In this document: piece by piece, positions 1 through 5,450 of the stretch
Position numbering within the stretch: the first letter of the stretch is position 1
How the letters are laid out: every line of letters begins with the position of its first letter
Assembly (NCBI GenBank): GCA_903907185.1
Contig: CAIVND010000205.1
Coordinates: 1-5,493 of the forward strand
Direction: 5' to 3'
Source of the DNA: an uncultured Acidimicrobiaceae bacterium
GTDB lineage: Bacteria > Actinomycetota > Acidimicrobiia > Acidimicrobiales > Bog-793
Length of the DNA stretch: 5,493 nt
Notes under the pieces: generated by a model
The model's input: the letters and a program-made list of their open reading frames with translations, nothing else
What the model was told of the DNA's origin: nothing
Database searches by the model: none
Translations under genes and position numbers: made by a program

Positions 1-1326
1 GAGCTCATAGCGAAAACCCTCGAGAAAGTTTGCCGCCCGAACGTACTTGAGATCAGGATCAAGCCCCCTCGTCAGCCACGTGGACTGGGTGGCCACACCG
101 GTTGGACATCGACCAGTGTGGCACCGCTGGGCCTGAATGCATCCGATCGACATCATCGCCTCTCGTGCGACATTCACCATGTCACAGCCCATAGCGAACG
201 CGAGCAGAGCGTTTCCCGGCAGGCCCAGCTTGCCTGATCCAATAAAAACGATGTCATCGCAGAGTCCAACTTCAGCGAACACGCGGTAGACGCGCGAAAA
301 CCCGATCTTGAAGGGAAGAGCCACGTTGTCAACAAAGACCAAGGGACCGGCACCCGTCCCCCCCTCACCGCCATCGATGGTGATGAAATCCACACCCCCA
401 CCCTCACGCGCCATAAAGGAGGCAAGCTCTTCAAAAAAGCTGAGATCACCGACAGCGCACTTGATCCCTACCGGTAGCCCGGTCGCATCAGCAACCTGTT
501 CGACAAATTCGACCAGGGAAGGTACATCGGTGAAGGCACTGTGATTTGAAGGACTGATGCAATCTTTACCAGCTTCGATTCCTCGGACGAGCGCAATCTC
601 TGGCGTCACCTTCATACCGGGAAGCACGCCACCAATTCCGGGCTTCGCGCCCTGAGAGAGCTTGATCTCAATCGCGCGGATTGGATGCTCTTCGGTCATT
701 GCAACCAGTCGATTGAGATTGAACCGACCATCGCCCGTTCGACAGCCAAAATATCCACTCCCAAACTGGAAGATCAGCTCACCTCCGAGGAGATGTTGAG
801 GTGCCAGTCCACCCTCACCAGTGTTCTGCCATGCTCCCGCCAAGGCGACTCCACGGTTTAACGATTCAATCGCAACGCCAGAGATCGATCCATAACTCAT
901 TGCAGAGACATTGATGACCGATGGAGGTCGAACTGGCCGTCGGCGACCTCTCGCCTGACCAAGAATCTTCGCGCTCGGGAGAAGTGCTGGATGTGAGGGC
1001 GCGTCCTTGGGAAATGCAGCGTTCTTGATGATCAAAAGTTCAGAGATCGTGTCAACATTGACATCGGTACCGAATCCAAAGTAAGTGTTCTTCTTTTCCG
1101 AAGTGGCGTAGATCCACTTTCGCTGATTTCGATTGAACGGCTGCTCGTCTTCGTTCGAGGTGACGATGTACTGACGCAACTCTGGACCAAAGGCCTCCAA
1201 GATGTACCGCACGTGACCGATGAATGGAAAGTTCCGAAGCACGGTGTGCTTCGCTTGAAATAGGTCATAGAGCGTGATCAAAACGACGGGAGTAAAGATC
1301 ACGGCCAGCACGATCCAGACCATCAT
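1..1326 (-). CDS. FMN-binding glutamate synthase family protein, membrane-anchored, C-terminus cut by the window edge
   Basis: This frame stays open from the ATG at 1326 to base 1, giving 442 residues with no stop. Residues 3-19 form one hydrophobic segment, probably an N-terminal membrane anchor. A family-typical stretch follows (LRNFPFIGHVRY at 30-41, GPELRQYI at 47-54). The FMN-barrel core has NVSAMSYGSISG (139-150), SQGAKPGIGG (224-233), SPSNHSAF (258-265) and IDGGEGGTGAGP (317-328). Cysteines C396, C402 and C407 (C-x5-C-x4-C) match the [3Fe-4S] ligands of glutamate synthase. The barrel in true glutamate synthase makes glutamate from 2-oxoglutarate and ammonia. This protein has no N-terminal glutaminase domain, and the reaction of such stand-alone proteins is not firmly known. 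Relatives are about 500-540 residues, so some 60-100 residues lie to the left. A second ATG directly follows the first, and GAGGAGA lies 4 nt upstream of the first and 7 nt upstream of the second. Family assignment is secure; substrate is not. Confidence 0.
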   Translation of the reverse strand, partial: MMVWIVLAVIFTPVVLITLYDLFQAKHTVLRNFPFIGHVRYILEAFGPELRQYIVTSNEDEQPFNRNQRKWIYATSEKKNTYFGFGTDVNVDTISELLIIKNAAFPKDAPSHPALLPSAKILGQARGRRRPVRPPSVINVSAMSYGSISGVAIESLNRGVALAGAWQNTGEGGLAPQHLLGGELIFQFGSGYFGCRTGDGRFNLNRLVAMTEEHPIRAIEIKLSQGAKPGIGGVLPGMKVTPEIALVRGIEAGKDCISPSNHSAFTDVPSLVEFVEQVADATGLPVGIKCAVGDLSFFEELASFMAREGGGVDFITIDGGEGGTGAGPLVFVDNVALPFKIGFSRVYRVFAEVGLCDDIVFIGSGKLGLPGNALLAFAMGCDMVNVAREAMMSIGCIQAQRCHTGRCPTGVATQSTWLTRGLDPDLKYVRAANFLEGFRYEL

Positions 1327-1330
1327 CTTG

Positions 1331-1337
1331 TCTCCTC
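1331..1337 (-). promoter_or_regulatory. Ribosome binding site of the glutamate-synthase-like gene
   Basis: Read on the minus strand this is GAGGAGA, a strong Shine-Dalgarno match. It lies 4 nt before the ATG at 1326 and 7 nt before the ATG at 1323. The 7-nt spacing is closer to ideal, so translation may begin at the second ATG, one residue shorter. Confidence 0.
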
Positions 1338-1398
1338 AGTCGTCATTCGGGAAGTGTGAGCACAGATCGGCCTCGGACGGGCAGGCAAAGTACCTCAA

Positions 1399-1423
1399 AG
1401 TCTAGTTTTATAAACTTTTTCAA
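1399..1423 (-). promoter_or_regulatory. AT-rich inverted repeat, possible promoter or operator of the glutamate-synthase-like gene
   Basis: The 182-bp gap between the glutamate-synthase-like gene and the YbjQ-family gene has one clearly AT-rich patch. It contains the perfect 5-bp inverted repeat AGTTT-TAT-AAACT (1404-1416). On the minus strand it reads TTGAAA (1418-1423), TATAAA (1407-1412) and TAGACT (1399-1404), which resemble -35 and -10 elements. No pair has standard 16-18 nt spacing, so a promoter here is plausible but unproven. The rest of the gap (1424-1508) shows no good terminator. Confidence 0.
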
Positions 1424-1508
1424 GACCCGCCACCCGGGAGTTCGGAACGAGTTATCGACGAGCCATTCTCAATACACTTACCGATGATCCGACGACCGCG
1501 TGTCGAAC

Positions 1509-1832
1509 CTAGGCGATTGGTTCGACTACCACCGCTGTGCCGTAGGCGAGAATCTCCTGGAAGGTTCCCGCCAGTTCGTTGGAGTCATAGCGCATCGCTA
1601 ACACCGCGTTCGCTCCCATAGCTGTCGCCGCCTCGGTGAGGCGATCGAGCGCCTCTTGTCGCGACTCTTGGAGCTGCTTCGTCATTCCCTTGAGCTCACC
1701 GCCGCCAAGTGCCTTCAGCGAGGCGCCGATCTGCGCACCTACGTGACGTGTGCGAGCCGTCAGTCCGTTTGCTTCGCCGAGCACTCTCACGACTCTGTAT
1801 CCGGGTAGATCATTCGTAGTGACTATCAGCAT
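1509..1832 (-). CDS. YbjQ/UPF0145 family protein
   Basis: This 107-residue protein is full length for the YbjQ (UPF0145) family, which is usually 100-110 residues. Recognisable family features are the strand MLIVTTNDLPGYRVV at the N-terminus, a G/A-rich helix region with the LGGGEL turn (42-47), a long helix with QESRQEALDRL (55-65), the conserved MGANAVLAMRYDS (72-84), and a final strand EILAYGTAVVVEP (93-105). Family members form small ring-like oligomers in the cytoplasm, and their biochemical role is not established; a metal-binding role has been suggested only by domain naming. There is no signal peptide or membrane segment. The ATG has GAGGAG 6 nt upstream. It lies 69 bp downstream of the dehydrogenase gene on the same strand, so the two may share a transcript, but nothing in the sequence ties their functions together. 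Confidence 0.
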   Translation of the reverse strand: MLIVTTNDLPGYRVVRVLGEANGLTARTRHVGAQIGASLKALGGGELKGMTKQLQESRQEALDRLTEAATAMGANAVLAMRYDSNELAGTFQEILAYGTAVVVEPIA

Positions 1833-1838
1833 TGCTCT

Positions 1839-1844
1839 CTCCTC
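1839..1844 (-). promoter_or_regulatory. Ribosome binding site of the YbjQ-family gene
   Basis: Minus-strand GAGGAG lies 6 nt before the ATG at 1832. This strong site fixes the start codon of the small protein and agrees with the family's N-terminus. Confidence 0.
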
Positions 1845-1901
1845 GTTCCCAATTGTGCGAACCGTAACACAGCGTCAAACGTGCAACTGCTCCGCGATCG
1901 A

Positions 1902-2894
1902 TCAACGCGAACCGTAAACCTGTGGATTAATACAGTTGGGAAGGGGCTCGCCAATAAGGCCAGCGATGAGATTATCGATCGCGATCTCCGCCATGCGTGT
2001 GCGAGTGACCACCGTCGCTGAACCGATGTGTGGGAGGAGAACGACGTGCGGGGCGGTAACGATTGGATCATCGAGCGATACTGGCTCGGGATCAAAGACG
2101 TCAAGGCCAGCACCACCAATCGTTCCACTCTTGAGTGCCTCAGCAAGAGCACCTTGGTCAACGACAGCTCCGCGAGCCGTGTTGATGAGGATCGCGTCGG
2201 GCTTCATCAGTTCGAACTCGCTCTTGCCAATAAGGTGCCGAGTCTGTTCACTCAGTGATACATGAAGCGAGACTATGTCGCTCTCACGAAGCAACCGATC
2301 AAGCGAAACGTTTTCAATGCCGGCATATGGTCGTGGGGTCCGTGAGTTCGCGAGCACTCGCATTGAAAATGCCTGTGCACGTTTTGCGACGGCAAGACCA
2401 ATCCTTCCCAAACCGATAATTCCAAGCGTCGCTCCAGAGAGCTCAAGACCAAGCATGAACGATGCGTTCCAACTCGTCCACTCGCCATTGAGAAGCGCCT
2501 CATTTGCCTCTAGAACTCGACGTGCTGTCGCGAGGATCAGTGCAAAGGTGATGTCCGCCGTGGCATCGGTCAGGACACCAGGCGTATTTCCCGCCGGGAT
2601 TCCCCTTCGAGTCATCTCGTCGATATCAAAGTTGTCAAAACCGACCGCCATATTCGAGATCACGCGCAGTGATTGACAGGCATTGAGCACCTCCAGATCA
2701 ACTCGATCAGAGACGGAGGTAAGGAGTCCCTCAGCTGAGGACGCGTGCGCAATGAGCTCAGCTTTGCTTGGTGGTCGATCGCCCGGCCATACCTCTACTT
2801 CCGCAACGGCCCGCAGCCGATCCGGGATTCCTCCCTGAGGCGGACGCGCAATGAAAACTTTCGGCAACTGCGAGGTCACCAACTCAACCCCCAT
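1902..2894 (-). CDS. D-isomer-specific 2-hydroxyacid dehydrogenase, glyoxylate/hydroxypyruvate reductase type
   Basis: This 330-residue cytoplasmic enzyme should interconvert 2-ketoacids and D-2-hydroxyacids, most likely reducing glyoxylate or hydroxypyruvate with NAD(P)H. The split catalytic domain starts at PKVFIARPP (11-19) and includes VGFDNFDID (84-92) and GNTPGVLTDATAD (102-114), both typical of the glyoxylate reductase group. The Rossmann motif is GLGRIG (161-166). The catalytic triad is present: R241 in NTARGAVVD, E270 in FDPEP, H289 in LLPHIGSAT. After the second Rossmann strand the sequence is NSRTPRP (183-189), with no acidic residue and with R185, which suggests NADPH use. The frame is open upstream to a GTG at 2942 (346 residues) and an ATG at 2924, neither with a Shine-Dalgarno site. 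The ATG at 2894 is preferred because a purine-rich GAGAGAGAG precedes it and family proteins begin near this point. Exact substrate is inferred. Confidence 0.
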   Translation of the reverse strand: MGVELVTSQLPKVFIARPPQGGIPDRLRAVAEVEVWPGDRPPSKAELIAHASSAEGLLTSVSDRVDLEVLNACQSLRVISNMAVGFDNFDIDEMTRRGIPAGNTPGVLTDATADITFALILATARRVLEANEALLNGEWTSWNASFMLGLELSGATLGIIGLGRIGLAVAKRAQAFSMRVLANSRTPRPYAGIENVSLDRLLRESDIVSLHVSLSEQTRHLIGKSEFELMKPDAILINTARGAVVDQGALAEALKSGTIGGAGLDVFDPEPVSLDDPIVTAPHVVLLPHIGSATVVTRTRMAEIAIDNLIAGLIGEPLPNCINPQVYGSR

Positions 2895-2897
2895 CTG

Positions 2898-2906
2898 CTC
2901 TCTCTC
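2898..2906 (-). promoter_or_regulatory. Weak ribosome binding site deciding the dehydrogenase start
   Basis: Minus-strand GAGAGAGAG ends 3 nt before the ATG at 2894; an inner GAGAG sits about 5 nt away. It is a modest Shine-Dalgarno match, but the two upstream candidate starts (GTG 2942, ATG 2924) have none. It overlaps the possible longer coding region. Confidence 0.
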
Positions 2907-2942
2907 ATTGACCAGCCTGTTCATTTCGAATATCGAGACCAC

Positions 2943-3253
2943 GGTTCAATCGATCTGAGCAAGCTACACCTTGGGTCAACTCGCAGCTAACTGCCAGAAA
3001 TACACCGGCATATCCATCGATTGACAGCTCAGTAACTACAACCCTCAAAGATTTCCCTATTCGAGTCGTTACAGCTTGTATGCACCGACCAAGGCCCTGT
3101 TCCCAGCGGTTAGCAAAGAAACGGCTCGACACTGGGCTGGCAAAAAACCAAGACCATTTGCTCAATTTTCCCATGATCTACAGCACTTCAACCTGGGAGA
3201 GTCTCACGATGGTGACCGCTCCCTACTTACTTCCGACGCGTGACTTCGCGACC
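2943..3253. other. Divergent intergenic region, no gene recognised
   Basis: This region lies between the dehydrogenase (minus) and propeller (plus) genes and should hold both promoters. A short inverted repeat, CAATCGAT (2948-2955) and ATCGATTG (3017-3024), flanks its left part. A perfect TTGACA lies at 3021-3026 on the plus strand, but no acceptable -10 element follows at normal spacing. On the minus strand a TTGACC near 2975-2980 also lacks a good -10. Short open frames here have no ribosome site, no family resemblance and low-complexity composition, so I read them as chance. No tRNA-like fold or strong terminator was seen. Confidence 0.
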
Positions 3254-3281
3254 TTGCGAAAAAGCGATAGTAACTTAACCT
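3254..3281 (+). promoter_or_regulatory. Probable leaderless promoter of the beta-propeller gene
   Basis: TTGCGA (3254-3259) and TAACCT (3276-3281) are separated by 16 nt, resembling -35 and -10 elements; the -10 has the TAnnnT pattern. Six bases follow, then the ATG at 3288, so the expected transcription start falls on or next to the A of that ATG. The gene has no Shine-Dalgarno site upstream of any candidate start, as expected for a leaderless mRNA. Leaderless genes are common in actinobacteria. The match is by eye and moderate. Confidence 0.
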
Positions 3282-3287
3282 GAATTG

Positions 3288-4979
3288 ATGGTATTCACGA
3301 TGCAAAGTTTCGCCCGACGATCACGCAACCTTGAAATTACCCAGTCGAGTAGACAAAAAGATTCAACAGAGCCTCGATCGCTTTTTGGGCGGCCAATCCG
3401 CCGCGTCGCTCTCACCGTCGCAATGGGCTTGGGCGGGCTGATCCCTCTCGTTGGGGGACTCACACAACTTCCTGCCACTGCATCGGTAGCCCACAACGAG
3501 GTTCGCTGCCCGCAGATAATCCATCAAGCTGCATCGGTCTCATGGTCAAAGATCTCCTGGAAGGTCTGCTTCCCTGGGACGATCACACAAAGTTCCCCTG
3601 CCGTGACAACCTTCAAAGGTCAATCTCTCGTTGCGGTCGGCGATGAATCGGGCATGGTCCATCTCCTCGACGCCTCGACTGGAACCGACATGCCAGGTTG
3701 GCCAAAGCCGATGTTTACCACCGGCGGAGGAGTCGCACCGATTGAATCAAGTCCGGCCTTTGCCTATCTGCATGGAAAGAGCTCTCCGCCCGACATCGTG
3801 GTCGCTGCGGGCTCAACGTGGGTGAAGAGCACCGCTGGTGAGGTGCAGGACTTCACCTTCACCGGTCAGCGTCGCTGGGTCTTTCACGTTGGACACGTAC
3901 CGGGCACTGCCTACGGGGTCATCTCTACACCCGCTATCGGCAATGTACTTGGGAATGGACAACAGCAGATCGTCTTTGGCTCTTGGGATCACAAGATCTA
4001 CATCCTCGATGCTCACGGCCGACAGGTCGGTTTCGCCTACGACAACGCCGACACGATGTGGTCATCGCCTGCCCTCTACCGAGTTCCCGGCCGAGGCCCA
4101 GCGGATATCTTCATTGGTAGTGATGCCTCAGGCCGTACCGACGCCTCACTTCCTGGCGGAAGATGTGTCGGTGGATTTCTCTCCGACTTCCATTGGAGCG
4201 CCTCGGCGATCAACCCAGACACTCGTCAAGCGGGCCCTGGTCTTACACGCATCTGGTACAAGTGCCTCAACCAGTCGATCTGGTCAAGCCCAGCGGTTGG
4301 CGTCATCAATGGGACAAACCGTGCTGCGGTAGTGGTTGGGACAAGCTTTTTCGAACAGCCCTTCCCCTCTGACACCAACAAGGTCTTTGCCTTTTATGCA
4401 GCGACGGGAGCAACTGTTCCCGGCTGGCCCGCCACAACTGCTGGACCGGCCCTTGGCTCACCAGCGATCGGCAAGATCGGCAGTTCGAACACGCCAGCGG
4501 TAGTGGAGACCTCGTGGCTCTGCCAAGGATCGAGTCAACCGAGCTGCATCGCGTCAAACCACTCCGAGGTAGAGGCGTTCAACGGTGCGGGTCGACCGAT
4601 CTGGGCTACAAGATTGCTTGGTCCAACGATCGAGGGTTCGGCCGTATTAACGCCGCTTCGAGGCGAGGTGGGTAACGACGTCCTCGTCGGGACCTCCTAC
4701 GGTGTCTACCCAATCGATGGCGACAATGGACGTTACATGTTCGGCACGAACGGAAATAATCAATGGGCGACGATCAACCCAGCCTGTCGAGTATTCAGCA
4801 CCCTTGCCGTTGCACAGACGGCAACGGGTTGGGAGGCGATCGAATCCTGCGGTGGTCCTCCACAGTTCCGGTTCCCTGGTGAGCTCGCTGCGTTTCCGCT
4901 TCCCACCGATCCGACTACCAAACCGTCGTGGCCAGCATTCCGCTTCAACAGTCTGCATCAGGGAAGCAGCCGCGGTTAG
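3288..4979 (+). CDS. Secreted FG-GAP/PQQ-like beta-propeller protein, function unknown
   Basis: This 563-residue protein is probably exported. An n-region of about 39 residues with arginine pairs (10-11, 38-39) precedes a hydrophobic core (40-58) and likely cleavage after ATA65 or SVA68. RR just before the core resembles a weak Tat signal; a Sec signal or retained anchor is possible. The rest is about eight repeats, each opening with S-[ST]-P-A or a variant (102, 154, 213, 259, 333, 390, 450, 504) followed by a strand ending near V-G-[ST]. STPAIGNVLGNG with IVFGSWDHKIYILDAHG (213-243) looks like an FG-GAP repeat, but the calcium-loop aspartates are replaced (N219, G222, N223). LLDASTG and MPGWP/VPGWP (135-139, 377-381) recall PQQ-like blades. 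The tail WPAFRFNSLHQG (548-559) resembles the closing strand of such propellers. Eight cysteines follow the signal. No catalytic residues or ligand are identifiable; binding or surface assembly is a guess. The frame also opens with TTG at 3285, and ATG at 3300 is an alternative; 3288 fits the leaderless promoter. Confidence 0.
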   Translation: MVFTMQSFARRSRNLEITQSSRQKDSTEPRSLFGRPIRRVALTVAMGLGGLIPLVGGLTQLPATASVAHNEVRCPQIIHQAASVSWSKISWKVCFPGTITQSSPAVTTFKGQSLVAVGDESGMVHLLDASTGTDMPGWPKPMFTTGGGVAPIESSPAFAYLHGKSSPPDIVVAAGSTWVKSTAGEVQDFTFTGQRRWVFHVGHVPGTAYGVISTPAIGNVLGNGQQQIVFGSWDHKIYILDAHGRQVGFAYDNADTMWSSPALYRVPGRGPADIFIGSDASGRTDASLPGGRCVGGFLSDFHWSASAINPDTRQAGPGLTRIWYKCLNQSIWSSPAVGVINGTNRAAVVVGTSFFEQPFPSDTNKVFAFYAATGATVPGWPATTAGPALGSPAIGKIGSSNTPAVVETSWLCQGSSQPSCIASNHSEVEAFNGAGRPIWATRLLGPTIEGSAVLTPLRGEVGNDVLVGTSYGVYPIDGDNGRYMFGTNGNNQWATINPACRVFSTLAVAQTATGWEAIESCGGPPQFRFPGELAAFPLPTDPTTKPSWPAFRFNSLHQGSSRG

Positions 4980-5024
4980 TTCCAGTCCCATCGGTCCATC
5001 GGACGAATTCGCTGCAATTGCCAG
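4980..5024. other. Convergent intergenic gap, weak hairpins only
   Basis: Only 45 bp separate the stop codons of the propeller gene (plus) and the alpha/beta-barrel gene (minus). Two weak hairpins can be drawn: GTCC-ATC-GGAC just before 5005, and GCTGC-AATT-GCCAGC (5011-5025) with one bulge, overlapping the minus-strand stop. Neither has a following T-run, so I do not call an intrinsic terminator. Transcripts probably overlap or end by another mechanism. Confidence 0.
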
Positions 5025-5387
5025 CTACGGTCGAGGCACGACTAGTGACTCAATGTAATCCGATGAGACCGGTGCAGTGATCTCCGAGTAGATCGCTCTA
5101 TTAACAACCGTGAAGTGATCGCTGATGCGATTTCGCCACGCACTTGGTGCATAGATCGCCTGATATTCGGGGGTGTCTAAGACCTCAGGGCTCTCAAGGT
5201 CATAGAGCGCCAGATATTTCGGAGCGCCCTGTACCGAGCGGAACCGACGACCAGTCAGAATTCCCGGGTGCGAAAGTCGCTCCGGAACATGCTCTTCGTC
5301 ATACCACCGGTTGAACTCGGCTTCATGAGCCGGTTCAACCTCCATCGCTACCAGGAGTAGTCCTTTTGCCCTTGCGATCTGATCCAT
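5025..5387 (-). CDS. Small dimeric alpha/beta-barrel family protein (DUF4286-like)
   Basis: This 120-residue soluble protein has the layout of a one-domain ferredoxin-like fold that dimerises into an alpha/beta barrel. The first strand is GLLLVAMEV (9-17). The family signature FNRWYDEEHVPERL follows (25-38), then the PGILTGRRFRSV strand (41-52), KYLALYDLESPEVL (57-70) and the EYQAIYAPSAWRNRI helix (74-88). The pattern 'WYDEEHVPER...RRF...YLALYDLESPEVL' is what I recognise from DUF4286 and related EthD/antibiotic-monooxygenase-like proteins. Some relatives of this superfamily act on small aromatic or polyketide compounds, but no activity is established for this subgroup, so I assign none. H33 and the acidic cluster D30-E32 are the obvious candidates for an active or binding pocket. 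The ATG has GAGGGG 7 nt upstream. It is transcribed toward the propeller gene, with its own upstream region at the right edge. Confidence 0.
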   Translation of the reverse strand: MDQIARAKGLLLVAMEVEPAHEAEFNRWYDEEHVPERLSHPGILTGRRFRSVQGAPKYLALYDLESPEVLDTPEYQAIYAPSAWRNRISDHFTVVNRAIYSEITAPVSSDYIESLVVPRP

Positions 5388-5394
5388 ACCTGTG

Positions 5395-5400
5395 CCCCTC
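5395..5400 (-). promoter_or_regulatory. Ribosome binding site of the alpha/beta-barrel gene
   Basis: Minus-strand GAGGGG lies 7 nt before the ATG at 5387, a good Shine-Dalgarno match and spacing that fixes this start. Confidence 0.
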
Positions 5401-5405
5401 CAATC

Positions 5406-5419
5406 TCCCAGAGCTGGGA
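5406..5419. repeat. Inverted repeat TCCCAG-AG-CTGGGA upstream of the alpha/beta-barrel gene
   Basis: Two perfect 6-bp arms surround a 2-bp centre, 18 bp upstream of the start codon and just before the ribosome site. It could be an operator for a dimeric repressor, or a 5-bp-stem hairpin with a 4-nt loop in the mRNA leader. There is no T-run, so it is not a terminator for a gene beyond the edge. Function is inferred only from position and symmetry. Confidence 0.
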
Positions 5420-5439
5420 ACCAACGAGATGATCGTGCC

Positions 5440-5450
5440 TACCTTAGGTA
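5440..5450. repeat. Short palindrome TACCT-T-AGGTA upstream of the alpha/beta-barrel gene
   Basis: An 11-bp symmetric element with two 5-bp arms lies about 53 bp upstream of the start codon. On the minus strand TAAGGT inside it could serve as a -10 box, and TTGCTC (5455-5460) lies too close to pair with it as a -35. It may be part of the promoter or an operator, or chance. The remaining bases to the window edge show nothing recognisable. Confidence 0.

Noticed and set aside
2275..2676. 133-codon plus-strand open frame opposite the dehydrogenase
   Set aside because: Antisense shadow of a gene with complete catalytic motifs; its protein is Ser/Arg-rich, as is usual for shadows.
3021..3026. Perfect TTGACA on the plus strand as a -35 element
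   Set aside because: No TAnnnT-type hexamer follows at 16-18 nt, and it is more than 250 bp from the propeller start.
2905..3174. 89-codon minus-strand open frame overlapping the dehydrogenase 5' end
   Set aside because: It overlaps the dehydrogenase start region in another frame, lacks a ribosome site and shows no family resemblance.
3080..3283. Short plus-strand open frame of 67 codons before the propeller gene
   Set aside because: No ribosome site, no recognisable family, and it occupies the region expected to hold the promoter. Ending just before the propeller start looks accidental.
3838..4332. 164-codon plus-strand open frame inside the propeller gene
   Set aside because: It is a +1-frame shadow with Ser/Thr/Arg-rich composition and no motifs, while the propeller frame carries clear repeats.
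5011..5025. Bulged hairpin between the convergent genes as an intrinsic terminator
   Set aside because: The stem is short and bulged and no T-run follows on either strand.
4702..5058. 118-codon plus-strand frame spanning the propeller 3' end and the convergent gap
   Set aside because: It is out of frame with the propeller repeats and runs into the end of the oppositely oriented gene; no ribosome site or family features.
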